A DNA stretch of 64,000 nucleotides from Pedobacter chinensis (GTDB lineage Bacteria > Bacteroidota > Bacteroidia > Sphingobacteriales > Sphingobacteriaceae): assembly GCF_003339865.1 (NCBI RefSeq), contig NZ_QPKV01000002.1, forward strand, positions 620,001 through 684,000, in the 5' to 3' direction. The translations under genes and the position numbers were made by a program. The notes beneath the pieces are model-generated. The model saw nothing but the letters and a program-made list of their open reading frames with translations, was not told where the DNA came from and made no database searches. Below are positions 24,868 through 34,358 of this stretch, in pieces (position 1 is the stretch's first letter; the number at the start of each line of letters is the position of its first letter).

Positions 24868-24947
24868 TAAAAAAAGGGCCAGAACAAAGTTCTGACCCTA
24901 CATCTACCTATGAAAAACATACCCTCGAAAGGGTAAGAACAAATATA
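24868..24947 (-). ncRNA. candidate small RNA with terminator
   Basis: On the minus strand TATATTTG (24947-24940) fits a -7 element. A hairpin ACCC-TTTCGA-GGGT follows, then an intrinsic terminator with stem AGGGTCAGAAC-TTT-GTTCTGGCCCT (one mismatch) and a T-run at about 24875-24868. This would give a transcript of about 65 bases. No TTG is found at the -33 position. The hairpin could alternatively be only the distal terminator of the hybrid-regulator transcript. Confidence 0.35.
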
Positions 24948-25297
24948 TATATTTTTTTAAAAAAAGATAACGGAGAAGTGTTAAATCGGCTAAATAGATC
25001 ATTTATTCTTTATAAAAACTACAAACATCTGATTTACAGTTATTTATTTTTAATCAAAAACAAAAAAAATATAGAATTTATCTAAAGAAATGGCTAAGAA
25101 AACCCAATTATCAATTGAAAAATCTATTATTTAAAAGCATTTTTATTCTTTAAAGTGATAAAAAAACAAACAACAGCATGCTAAATCCAACAAATTACCG
25201 TATCGTAAAATTAACTTAACGTAAGCATGAACATGTTAAATACATTAAAATTCTCCGTCAAGTAGAAGTGGTGTATAAACCTCCAAGTGAGAAATAA

Positions 25298-25362
25298 CCG
25301 GATGGTTAATCCATCCGGAAGATGTGTGAGAAATATGGAATATCCATCTAACCTCACACGTC
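25298..25362. repeat. cluster of hairpins after the hybrid regulator
   Basis: CCGGATGG-TTAAT-CCATCCGG (25298-25318) is a perfect 8-bp stem. GATGTGTGAG (25321-25330) and CTCACACGTC (25353-25362) form a second stem, with ATGGA-ATA-TCCAT nested between its arms. No T-run follows on either strand. It may be an mRNA 3' structure or a repeat remnant. Confidence 0.5.
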
Positions 25363-25408
25363 TTTCCCGCGAAGGTGGAAATCTTAAAGCTTTCTCTATT
25401 AAAAAGTG

Positions 25409-28400
25409 TTAGCTTTTTTCAGTCACATTATTCTTTTTATATTGTTCAGAAAACTCTGTTGGTGTTAAGTGAAATTGCGTATAAAAACATTTACTAAAAT
25501 ATGAATGTGAATTAAATCCCACCATATAACCAATTTCAGATATGGTATATTCTTGTTGCACCAATAACTTCGCTGCAGTTTTCAACCTGATCAACCGTAC
25601 AAACTCATTGGGCACATGACCTGTTTTAGCTTTGATCTTTTTATACAGACTCGACCTACTGAGCCCCACCTCTCTACCCAGATCTTCTATAGATAGCTGA
25701 GGATCAGAGATTCTTTCTTCAATGATCGCCGTAATCTTATCCAGAAACTTCTTATCTCTGTTACCACTAATCAGAATATCCGTTCCTTCAAAAGGGCTCT
25801 GAGCAAAACGTTGTTTTAAATTGAATTGCAGTTCCAGTAAGTTTTTAATGATTAGGGAAAGTTGTTTCCATTTAAACGGCTTGGAAATATAAGCATCGGC
25901 ACCACTCTCCAGTCCTTCTATTTCGGCATCAGTATTTGTTTTCGCGGTAAGCAGCACCACTGGCAAATGACTATAGTTGATATCGTTTTTGATGGTTTTG
26001 CATAACTCAATCCCATCCATTACAGGCATCATTACATCAGAAATTACAATATCAACTTGATATTTGTCTAATTGCTTTAAAGCTTCTTTGCCATTTTTAG
26101 ACCTTAAGGTATGATATCCTTCAGCGGCAAAACTTTTGGACAGAAAATCCAATAAAGACTGGTCATCCTCTACAACAAGTACTGTTTGCTGTCCTTCATT
26201 CTCTTCAATAATTTCATCCAGATCAATGGTTGAAGTCAGTTCATTTTGTTTAAATGGAATGAGTACCGTAAAGACCGTTTTTACCCCTTCTTCGCTTTCC
26301 ACGGCTAAAAGTCCACCATGTTTTTCGCTAAGCGATTTTGCCAAGGCAAGGCCGATTCCGGTTCCGCCCAGATTACTATATTGATGCTCTTCTGTTGAAA
26401 CTTTGAAGAATTTTTTGAAGATAGAATCCATCTGATATTTTGGAATCCCGATCCCATCATCCTGTACACTTATGGAAATCATTTCCTCTCCTGTAGCAGT
26501 TAAGTAGAGATCATTAATTTTAATCTCCAATTTCTTTCTTGCAAACTTGAAGGCATTGATCAGGAGGTTACTCAAAATTTTCATTAATGCTTCGGGATCT
26601 GCGTTGACATCTAACTTTTTAAATTTACTGTTAACTGAAAATTCAAGTCCTTTTTTAATTGCAATCGGAGAAAAACGGTCACGAATACTATTAATTAAAT
26701 ATATTAACTCAATGGGTTCGGGATGTATCTCGAAAATATCGCTTTCAATGCGCCTGAAATCGAGTAACTGGTTAACCAGTGTAAGCAAACGATCAGAATT
26801 TTCTTCCATTACCTGCAATTGATCCAAACTTTCCGGATCTCTTTCTTTTTTAGAAAGAAGTTTTTCCAATGGTGCGATGATCAAAGATAAAGGTGTGCGA
26901 ATTTCATGCGCCATTGCAGTGAAAAATTCGATCTTCTGTTTATAAAAATCTTGTTCATTCTTATTTTTTAATCGTTCCAGTTTTATTTCATTCCGTTTGC
27001 GTTCTTTATTGTAAATATATCGTCGCAACAATACGATTATCACAACCAGAATGATAAAATAAAAGATATATGCAGGGATTGTTTTATAAAATGGTGGAAG
27101 AATTTTGATCTGAATGCTGGAAACCTGACCACCATCTCCCCCTAAATCATCAGTTACCTTTACTTCAAATTTATAGTCGCCTGCCGGCAGATTGGTATAA
27201 GTAGCTTTTCTCTGGCTACCCACATTATTCCAGTTTTGATCAAAGCCTTCCATTTTAAAAGCATACTGGAGTTTATTAGGGGCAATAAAACTTAGTGATG
27301 CGTATTCAATACTCAGAACAGACTGGTCATGCTTTAAAACAATTTGCTGAGTATAATTGATCGATTTTTTCAAAGGACTATTTTCATCACTAAGATCCAG
27401 ATCCTTGTTGAAAAGTTGAAAATTGGTAAACGAAACCCGGGGTGTGGAAGCGGGGCTTTTAATCTGGTTTGGATAAAAGGCATTAAATCCATTAATCCCT
27501 CCAAAATACAATTTACCTGATGAATCTTTATAGTAAGCTTTGTAGTTGTATTGCTGACTTTGTAAATTATCCCACTTCCCAAAGCTCCTTTTACCTTTTG
27601 ATTTAGGATCAAATTCGAATACTCCGTTATTGGTAGAAAACCACATTTTCCCGGAATTATCCTTAATGATCCCGTAAACCACTGCACTCTTTATCCAGTT
27701 TTCATCATCATAAACTTTAAATTTTCCAGTTTTTTTGTTTAAAACATTTAGTCCGCTACCATCGGTACCTAACCATAAATTACCTTCATCATCATCCAGT
27801 ATGCAGATAATTTTATTGGAGCTAATTGAGCCTGGTTTTTTAGAATATGCATATTGGGTAAGATGATTTTTCTTATCCATTCTAATCAAACCATTATCAT
27901 AAGTTGCTATCCAGATGATACTATCCTTATCTTGATAAACCTGATAAATGCAACTTTTATCGAGGTTTTTACCCTTGATTCTGATGAATTTATCCTGTTC
28001 CTTATCGTAAAGATTTAAACCTGAAATGGTAGAAACCCAAATTCTTCCCTGCCGGTCTTCTTCAATGGAATAAACACTGTTATCGCTGAGCGTATTGGGA
28101 TTATTCGGATCGCTTTTATATCGTTTTATTTTTCCGGTGACAGGATTCAAAACATTTACTCCACCAGTGTACATGCCAATCCAGATATGACCAGACTTAT
28201 CCTGGTAAAGGGCGTGAATATTATGATAAGAAAGACTATCCTGATTAGCTGAAAAAGGGAATTTTTTAAATGTTTTATCTGTGGAGTTGAAATAATTTAA
28301 ACCACCATCTTCAGTGCCAATCCACATATTTCCTGGTGAGGTTTCCAAAAAAGCACTTACTGCATTTCCCGATAGTGAATTCTTTACCCCTGATGGATAG

Positions 28401-29446
28401 TAAAATTCAAAACCTAAACTCCCTTCATGGTAATAGTTTAAGCCACCAAAATAAGTTCCAACCCAAATACCACCTTCCCTATCTTTAAAAACGTTGTAAA
28501 CCGCATCATCATTAATACTAAAAGGATCGTTGTTTTTGTTCTGATAAACCGTAAAACGATTGCTTTGCCGATCAAGAATATTTAGGCCCTTTTCTGTTCC
28601 TAAGCAAATATATCCTGGTTTTGGTTCGTAAATTGCCCTGACAATATTATCGCTAATGGAATTTCCTGAAGATTTCTGGTAAACTGTAAAACGATCTGAA
28701 TGCTTATTCCAAACATTCAAACCACCTGCCATTGTTCCAATCCAAATGTCGCCTTTAGCATCTTTATATAAGTCCAGAATTACATTACTGGAAAGTTTAT
28801 TATCAGAAGAAGATGAGTTATACCGGCGTATCTGATTATTTACCGGATTTAAAACATCAATGCCTTTTCCATATGTTCCAACCCAGATATGCCCTGCATC
28901 ATCCTGCAATATTTTAGAAACTTCATTTGATGATATTTTCGGAACTGATGAAATGGAAAAATTTCTGAGTTTTTTTGTTTCGGGTTGAAAGCAAAACACA
29001 CCATTTTCTTTTGTTGCTATCCAGATATTTCCATTTCTTGACCTTATAACATCATTAATAAAAAAATTTTTGAGTGGAGCAAATAGTGTAAATTTTTCAG
29101 TTTCCAGATTGAAGATGTAAATGCCCTCATCAGTACCTATCCAAAAGGTTTTTGCATCATATTTGAATATTTTCCTAATGAAATTATTTCCTAAACTTCC
29201 TGAAACTCCCTTTTGGTATTGAAAAGATTTAAAACTATACCCATCAAATCTACTTAGCCCATATTTGGTACCAAACCACATATAGCCCTGATCATCTTGC
29301 TCAATATCCCAAATGGTATTTGCACATAAGCCATCCGTTACCGTGTAATGCCTGAAAAATATTTTTTGGGCAACGGTTATTGGTGTTATAAAAAAGCTAA
29401 AAAAAAGCAACAGGGCTATTGCCCTGCTTAATTTTTTGATCATCAT
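25409..29446 (-). CDS. hybrid two-component system regulator (HTCS)
   Basis: A 1345-residue single-chain sensor and regulator. A signal/anchor helix (residues 10-26) is followed by about 14 two-component-regulator propeller repeats (for example GYMWFGTKYGLSRFDGYSF, GHIWVGTYGKGIDVLNP) up to about 690, then a Y_Y_Y domain (700-765) that forms the periplasmic sugar sensor. A transmembrane segment lies at about 785-805. A HisKA domain has AHEIRTPLSLI (His about 849), followed by HATPase, a receiver with phospho-Asp in VISDVMMPVMDG (about 1137), and an AraC-type double helix-turn-helix at the end. It is the last gene of the adjacent Sus locus and surely its regulator, binding a released oligosaccharide, presumably of arabinan type. 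Confidence 0.96.
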   Translation of the reverse strand: MMIKKLSRAIALLLFFSFFITPITVAQKIFFRHYTVTDGLCANTIWDIEQDDQGYMWFGTKYGLSRFDGYSFKSFQYQKGVSGSLGNNFIRKIFKYDAKTFWIGTDEGIYIFNLETEKFTLFAPLKNFFINDVIRSRNGNIWIATKENGVFCFQPETKKLRNFSISSVPKISSNEVSKILQDDAGHIWVGTYGKGIDVLNPVNNQIRRYNSSSSDNKLSSNVILDLYKDAKGDIWIGTMAGGLNVWNKHSDRFTVYQKSSGNSISDNIVRAIYEPKPGYICLGTEKGLNILDRQSNRFTVYQNKNNDPFSINDDAVYNVFKDREGGIWVGTYFGGLNYYHEGSLGFEFYYPSGVKNSLSGNAVSAFLETSPGNMWIGTEDGGLNYFNSTDKTFKKFPFSANQDSLSYHNIHALYQDKSGHIWIGMYTGGVNVLNPVTGKIKRYKSDPNNPNTLSDNSVYSIEEDRQGRIWVSTISGLNLYDKEQDKFIRIKGKNLDKSCIYQVYQDKDSIIWIATYDNGLIRMDKKNHLTQYAYSKKPGSISSNKIICILDDDEGNLWLGTDGSGLNVLNKKTGKFKVYDDENWIKSAVVYGIIKDNSGKMWFSTNNGVFEFDPKSKGKRSFGKWDNLQSQQYNYKAYYKDSSGKLYFGGINGFNAFYPNQIKSPASTPRVSFTNFQLFNKDLDLSDENSPLKKSINYTQQIVLKHDQSVLSIEYASLSFIAPNKLQYAFKMEGFDQNWNNVGSQRKATYTNLPAGDYKFEVKVTDDLGGDGGQVSSIQIKILPPFYKTIPAYIFYFIILVVIIVLLRRYIYNKERKRNEIKLERLKNKNEQDFYKQKIEFFTAMAHEIRTPLSLIIAPLEKLLSKKERDPESLDQLQVMEENSDRLLTLVNQLLDFRRIESDIFEIHPEPIELIYLINSIRDRFSPIAIKKGLEFSVNSKFKKLDVNADPEALMKILSNLLINAFKFARKKLEIKINDLYLTATGEEMISISVQDDGIGIPKYQMDSIFKKFFKVSTEEHQYSNLGGTGIGLALAKSLSEKHGGLLAVESEEGVKTVFTVLIPFKQNELTSTIDLDEIIEENEGQQTVLVVEDDQSLLDFLSKSFAAEGYHTLRSKNGKEALKQLDKYQVDIVISDVMMPVMDGIELCKTIKNDINYSHLPVVLLTAKTNTDAEIEGLESGADAYISKPFKWKQLSLIIKNLLELQFNLKQRFAQSPFEGTDILISGNRDKKFLDKITAIIEERISDPQLSIEDLGREVGLSRSSLYKKIKAKTGHVPNEFVRLIRLKTAAKLLVQQEYTISEIGYMVGFNSHSYFSKCFYTQFHLTPTEFSEQYKKNNVTEKS

Positions 29447-29496
29447 AAATGGCTAGATAGGTAACACAATATAGTGATCTTTATACAGCTGAATCA

Positions 29497-30573
29497 CTAT
29501 TTAATATCATTTAGTTTTTTTATTAAATCAACTTCATCTTTTTTATATGGTGTTCCATCTTTACGAAAAACATCGTGAAACCATTCTTTTGGTTCTTCTC
29601 CGTTTTTCAAAGGTGTATCCCAGGCATATTTTGTATTTGATTTACCATCTACTAAACCCCAGTTTATGGCACCAACATTTTCTTTCTTTAACAATGGCAT
29701 TACATTTTCGAAACGACTGCCACGGGTTCTGGCCATATATTCTGTACAAATCATTGGTCTGCCATGAGATCTTAGCATTTCAATCACTCTTTGATGCCAT
29801 TGTGGTTCTTCATAATCATGATAAGTGATCACATCTGAATTTAGCGCCTGAAAAGCATTTAATTCCTTATAATCCCAAGCCCAAAGGCCGGCACTAATTG
29901 GCTGCTCCGGATTAACCGATCTTGCCCAGGTAAACACACTTTTTAATAAAGGTAAGGAACTTGTTAATTTTCCAGAATTACCTGGCTCATTGTACAAATC
30001 CCACAAAAGAATGCGCTTATCAGTTTTAAAACGACTCATCACATCTTTAACATATTTTTTCAGTGCTGGAAAGTTTGCCTCTTCTTTAGAATTCGGATCG
30101 CCAGGATCTTGAACCCATCCGGAATTATGAATACCTGGTTTTGGTTCTGGTTGTTTCCCGATTTTTGCCTGTTTGTTCCAGCAATCATCAAAAAACACAA
30201 AAATGGTTTTGATTTTATGTTTATCAGCAATAGCCAGGTACTGATCCACTCTTTTCTTAAAACCTTCTTTATCCTGTTCCCAGGCCAAACTGTGCAAGTA
30301 AACCCTCATGGTATTAAAACCAATGCTTTCTGCCCAACCAAGTTCTTTATCAATAGTTTCCGGATCAAAGCTATCAGCCTGCCACATTTCCAATTGATTA
30401 ATGGCGGTGCTAGGCAAAAAATCTGCACCATTTATCCATTTATATTGCTTATACCAGGCATTCGCCTTTTCCAGCGACCATACCTTTCCTACTATTGGAG
30501 TTGTATTTTGAGCACTTGCAGATGCCGTAATGATCATACCGATCAATAGCAAATAATTGAAATATTTTTTCAT
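29497..30573 (-). CDS. secreted clan-A glycoside hydrolase (cellulase/xylanase-like, GH5-type fold)
   Basis: A 358-residue exported glycosidase with signal peptide 1-21 (cut near ASAQ). It has a (beta/alpha)8 layout with the clan GH-A residues: the acid/base Glu196 in LWDLYNEP and the nucleophile Glu278 in MICTEYMARTRG. Other parts are GFNTMRVYLHSLAWE and ISAGLWAWD. Homologues are often named 1,4-beta-xylanase or cellulase-family hydrolase, but the exact GH family and linkage cannot be fixed by reading. It lies between the GH43 genes and the HTCS within the Sus locus, so it should act on the same plant polysaccharide. Confidence 0.82.
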   Translation of the reverse strand: MKKYFNYLLLIGMIITASASAQNTTPIVGKVWSLEKANAWYKQYKWINGADFLPSTAINQLEMWQADSFDPETIDKELGWAESIGFNTMRVYLHSLAWEQDKEGFKKRVDQYLAIADKHKIKTIFVFFDDCWNKQAKIGKQPEPKPGIHNSGWVQDPGDPNSKEEANFPALKKYVKDVMSRFKTDKRILLWDLYNEPGNSGKLTSSLPLLKSVFTWARSVNPEQPISAGLWAWDYKELNAFQALNSDVITYHDYEEPQWHQRVIEMLRSHGRPMICTEYMARTRGSRFENVMPLLKKENVGAINWGLVDGKSNTKYAWDTPLKNGEEPKEWFHDVFRKDGTPYKKDEVDLIKKLNDIK

Positions 30574-30611
30574 AATGAATCTTTATATAATATCTGAGCT
30601 TGTTGATGTGG

Positions 30612-31658
30612 TTATTTTTTTTCTGATGGAATATTAAGTTCCTGATCGGTTTTTACCGGTATCCCAAAATTTGGAGAACCATCAGCATTCCATGTAAATT
30701 TTTGTGCTCTTGGCGAACGCTGCCCGCCGCAACCTTGCCCCGGTCCTGAGTTTGCGTGATAAAGAATCCAATCCTCCTTGCCATCCGGAGATTTAAAAAA
30801 AGAGTTATGGCCGGGGGCATATACACCGTTTTCAGGAGATTGCCTGAATACAGGCTGATTACTTTTTTCCCATGATGATACATCTAAAATATTTTTCCCT
30901 TTTAATGTGAGCATGCCCAGTGCATAAAAATCAGTCCAACAACCACTCGCAGAATAAATCAGGAAAACTTTACCTTTATTCATTAAAATTTGGGGACCTT
31001 CATTTACATCAACATGTGGCGGATTACCTGCATCATTTAAATCTCCATGTTTTTCCCAATCAAATTGTGGCGAAGATATTTTATGCCTTTCCCCATCAAT
31101 TGTCCATGGATTTTTCATTTTGGCAATATAAATCTCTTGTTTTTGGTTGATGTCTCCCTCCCATCCTGCCCAAACCATATAAAGTTTGTTTTTATAAGTA
31201 AACACAGAACCATCAATTGCCCATTTATCAGTTGCATCTCCAACTTTACCCTTAAAAATCCACTCTCCATTTAGTGGATCTTTACTGGAGTTTTCCAACA
31301 CATACATACGATGATTGTTATTATTTCCATCATCTGCAGCGAAATAAACATACCACTTACCTTTAATAAAATGAATTTCGGGTGCCCACAATTCTTTTGA
31401 ATAAGGTGTATCTGCAGGCGGAACAAAAATAGTTTTCTTCTCTGCTGTTTTTAAATCAGCTAAATTTTTCGTTTTCCAGATGACCAATTTGTTCTGCATG
31501 GAATGGGTATAATAATAATATCCATCTTTATAAATGCTCCATGGATCAGCTCCTGATGGCAATAAGGGGTTTGTAAAAGTTTGTGCTGAACCAAGGTAAA
31601 CACTAAAAATCGCCAGAAATGTTAACGTAATTTTTAGGAGGATTCTCTTTTTTGTCAT
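30612..31658 (-). CDS. GH43-family glycosidase (arabinan/xylan-active), secreted
   Basis: A 348-residue five-bladed propeller enzyme of family GH43 with signal peptide 1-25 (YLGSAQ). The three catalytic acids are visible: Asp38 in SGADPW (base), Asp149 in KWAIDGSVF (pKa modulator) and Glu220 in VDVNEGPQ (acid). WAPEIHFIKGKWYVYFAADD is the usual second-blade signature (cited in part). Likely activity is alpha-L-arabinofuranosidase or arabinanase; beta-xylosidase is the alternative. It is about 40 percent similar by eye to the next gene, from which it is one base apart, so the pair arose by tandem duplication. Confidence 0.92.
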   Translation of the reverse strand: MTKKRILLKITLTFLAIFSVYLGSAQTFTNPLLPSGADPWSIYKDGYYYYTHSMQNKLVIWKTKNLADLKTAEKKTIFVPPADTPYSKELWAPEIHFIKGKWYVYFAADDGNNNNHRMYVLENSSKDPLNGEWIFKGKVGDATDKWAIDGSVFTYKNKLYMVWAGWEGDINQKQEIYIAKMKNPWTIDGERHKISSPQFDWEKHGDLNDAGNPPHVDVNEGPQILMNKGKVFLIYSASGCWTDFYALGMLTLKGKNILDVSSWEKSNQPVFRQSPENGVYAPGHNSFFKSPDGKEDWILYHANSGPGQGCGGQRSPRAQKFTWNADGSPNFGIPVKTDQELNIPSEKK

Positions 31659-31659
31659 C

Positions 31660-32751
31660 TTATTTTTCTCCTGAAGGTTTAGTGATTTGCAATCCGGTTG
31701 CTACCGGCTCTCCAAAATCCGGGCTACCATCTGCCTTAAATGTGAATTTTTGCATCCTAATATTTCTTTTATCTGCGCAGCCTTGATTTGTGGCCGAGTT
31801 AGCGTGGTAAATAATCCAATTTTCTTTTCCATCAGGTGATTTGAAAAATGAATTATGCCCAGGACCGAATGCGTTGTTTTGAGGCTGCTTTACAAATACT
31901 GGTTGTGCTGATTTTGTCCAATCTGCTTTTACTAAAGGATTTCCTCCGGCTTTCAGGCTCATCATTCCAAGGGCATAATCATCGGTACCACAATAACTTG
32001 CTGAATAAATTAAAAACGGCTTATTATCGGGAGAAACCAATACCTCAGGTCCTTCATTTACACCAAATCCATTTTTTTCCCAGCTAAATTCCGGCTCCGT
32101 TAATTTTGTTGCCACACCCTCTAAGGTATAAGGATTTGTCATTTTAGCGATGTAAATATTTTGTGTCAAATTAACATTTGTTAAATCGGGTCTTCCACAC
32201 CAAAGGAAATATCTGCTTCCGTTAAATTCGAAAACAGTACCATCAATTGCCCAAAAATCGGCATCGGGACTAAATATTTTGCCTTTATCTACCCAGGTTC
32301 CTGTTGTTGGGTCTGCACTGCTATTTTCCAAAACCCAGGTTCTCTGACTAATATCAGTTCCATTTCCAGCTGTGTAATAAATGTACCATTTGCCGTCCAA
32401 ATAAAACATTTCCGGCGCCCAAACATTTCTGGAGTTTTGGCCCCCTGCTGCTGGAGTAAATATGGTTTTAGGAGTTGCCGAAGCCAGCTTAGACATGGCA
32501 GTGGTTGTCCACAAATTAATTGAACTTCCATTGGTTTGCAGATAATAATAAACGCCATCTTTTTGAAAAACTGACGGATCAGCCCCATTCATTAACGGAT
32601 TGGAGAAAGTGCTTACTGTTACAGGCGGATCAACAGGGTTTATTGGTGTCGGGTTACTTGATTTTCCACATGATAAGATCACAGAGATCATCATCATACT
32701 GAAAATCAAACGGTAACATTTCAATTGTTCAAATATTTGATTGTTCATCAT
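31660..32751 (-). CDS. GH43-family glycosidase, lipoprotein
   Basis: A 363-residue paralogue of the following GH43 gene, with a lipoprotein signal (lipobox ILSC, Cys28) and a Pro-rich linker (PTPINPVDPPVTV). Catalytic residues are Asp58 (NGADPS), Asp170 (FWAIDGTVF) and Glu233 (FGVNEGPE). The lipid anchor suggests that it sits on the cell surface next to SusCD, while the partner enzyme is soluble in the periplasm. That is a split common in these loci: surface endo-cutting and periplasmic finishing. Which linkage each cuts is not readable. Confidence 0.92.
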   Translation of the reverse strand: MMNNQIFEQLKCYRLIFSMMMISVILSCGKSSNPTPINPVDPPVTVSTFSNPLMNGADPSVFQKDGVYYYLQTNGSSINLWTTTAMSKLASATPKTIFTPAAGGQNSRNVWAPEMFYLDGKWYIYYTAGNGTDISQRTWVLENSSADPTTGTWVDKGKIFSPDADFWAIDGTVFEFNGSRYFLWCGRPDLTNVNLTQNIYIAKMTNPYTLEGVATKLTEPEFSWEKNGFGVNEGPEVLVSPDNKPFLIYSASYCGTDDYALGMMSLKAGGNPLVKADWTKSAQPVFVKQPQNNAFGPGHNSFFKSPDGKENWIIYHANSATNQGCADKRNIRMQKFTFKADGSPDFGEPVATGLQITKPSGEK

Positions 32752-32802
32752 AGATATATGTTTTGGATAAGGTTAGCAAAGAAAACTCTGCTAACCTTAT
32801 TG

Positions 32803-34338
32803 TTAATATTTAGGGTTTTGTGTTAAGTTGGAATTCAAATCTATATCGCTCTGCGGAATAGGGTAAAGTTCATGTTTTCCAACAATAAAGCCTGTAAAAT
32901 CAGCATCTCTGCTCGCTAAAGCTGGACTTAAGTCTCCCCAACGTGCTAAATCTGCCCAGCGCCAGCCTTCACCTGCCAGTTCCGTTAAGCGCTCGTGCTT
33001 TAACTGTGTTAAAAACTGTGTTTGAGATAAACCAGGTTTAGTTGCAGTTAGGGTAGCCAGGCCTGCTCTTTGCCGTACTCTATCAACATAAGGATAAGCC
33101 TCAGCAGTTCTGTTCAAACCATTTAAACATTCGGCATACATTAGTAACACATCTGCATAACGAATTAAGCGATAGTTATTTGGTGAACGGAAACCTTCCT
33201 GGTTTTTCCAATGATCGTTTAACAATTTACGAAACCAAACACCATTTGCATCTGGCCCGTTACCATAACGACTGGCAAATGTTTGTCCGTAAACCATTGT
33301 TGCTGTCGGGCCGGCAGGATCAGCGTTATTAAAAATAAATGAAACGGCCAAACGGGGGTCTTGAGCACCTGCTACTGTTTTTTCCTGTAAAAACTCGTCA
33401 ATTAACCACCTACGAGCTGCCCCATCAGAAAAACCAACTCCCGGAGGAGCAAAAAATTGAGAAATCGATGTACCTGTGTTATTTATTCTGGTTTCATCTA
33501 CATCATCATCAGTACTTTCAGATTGATTTTCGCTAAACTGTATCTCAAAAACAGATTCACTATTATTTTCTCTGGTAATGATAAAATTGTCACGGTAATC
33601 GGCTGTTAAGCTATAGGTAGAACTACCGGCACCGGTTACCAAATAAGCAAACGCATCAGCCGCTTGTTGATACATGCGCTGCTGAAGATAAGTTTTTCCC
33701 AATAATGCATACGCTGCTCCTTTAGTAGCTCTTCCTAAGTCTGCAGCAGGATAACTTACTGGTAAATCTGCTATCGCTTCATTTAAATCTTTGGCAACCT
33801 GAGCATAAGCCTGTTCTGTTGTGGCATTTTCAGGCACATCTTTTGGTTGCGATGGAGACAACATTAATGGCGGCCTGCCGTAATAAAGCGTAAGATTGAA
33901 ATAGAACAATGCCCTCAAAAACTTTGCTTCAGCAATAATTCTTCTTTTGGTTGTTTCATCCATACTAATTTCAGGTACATTGGCAATTACCTGATTTGCT
34001 CTGAAAATACCTACATATAAGGTAGACCAGGTTTGTGCTGTCAGGCCATCATTATAATTGGTTTGATTAAAACGCATCAGGTTGTTTAATCCACCGTCTC
34101 CTCCGGAACCAAAACCTTCATCAGATTTTAATATGCCATGGTAAAACATCCAACGGGAATATAAACTTGCTGTACGATAAAAAGTGCTGTAAACCGCATT
34201 AATTCCCTTTGTTGCATCTTGACTGGTTTTCCAAAAACTAGCAATGGTAGGTGCATTCGGATTAACAGCATCAAAATCTCTTTTGCAGCCGGAAATGGCA
34301 ATAAAAGTTGCAGCTAATATGACTATATATTTTTTCAT
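32803..34338 (-). CDS. SusD/RagB-family surface glycan-binding lipoprotein
   Basis: A 511-residue outer-membrane lipoprotein (signal MKKYIVILAATFIAISGC, lipobox ISGC, Cys18) that caps the partner SusC transporter and binds oligosaccharide. The TPR-rich N-terminal part (NQVIANVPEISMDETTKRR, AEAKFLRALFYFNL) and the C-terminal RagB part (RLIRYADVLLMYAECLN, ERLTELAGEGWRWADLARWG) are both typical. It is directly downstream of SusC (20-base gap) and co-transcribed. Together they define the polysaccharide utilisation locus. Confidence 0.96.
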   Translation of the reverse strand: MKKYIVILAATFIAISGCKRDFDAVNPNAPTIASFWKTSQDATKGINAVYSTFYRTASLYSRWMFYHGILKSDEGFGSGGDGGLNNLMRFNQTNYNDGLTAQTWSTLYVGIFRANQVIANVPEISMDETTKRRIIAEAKFLRALFYFNLTLYYGRPPLMLSPSQPKDVPENATTEQAYAQVAKDLNEAIADLPVSYPAADLGRATKGAAYALLGKTYLQQRMYQQAADAFAYLVTGAGSSTYSLTADYRDNFIITRENNSESVFEIQFSENQSESTDDDVDETRINNTGTSISQFFAPPGVGFSDGAARRWLIDEFLQEKTVAGAQDPRLAVSFIFNNADPAGPTATMVYGQTFASRYGNGPDANGVWFRKLLNDHWKNQEGFRSPNNYRLIRYADVLLMYAECLNGLNRTAEAYPYVDRVRQRAGLATLTATKPGLSQTQFLTQLKHERLTELAGEGWRWADLARWGDLSPALASRDADFTGFIVGKHELYPIPQSDIDLNSNLTQNPKY

Positions 34339-34358
34339 GATTTTCTTTTTATTAATAA

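Larger units (their letters stand above)
24834..25408. other. 575-base gap with a candidate small RNA and hairpins
   Basis: No protein gene was seen. The part near the ubiX gene holds a possible small RNA ending in a terminator (24868-24947). The part near the hybrid regulator holds a nest of hairpins (25298-25362). The text TTCCCGCGAAGGTGGAAATC at about 25366-25385 resembles a degraded dispersed repeat. Confidence 0.5.

Noticed and set aside
24911..24937. An 8-codon leader peptide (ATGAAAAAC...) on the plus strand
   Set aside because: No downstream gene on this strand for it to regulate; the minus-strand terminator explains the structure better.
25260..25400. Group II intron remnant suggested by the dense hairpins
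   Set aside because: No domain V-like sequence or reverse transcriptase frame was found.
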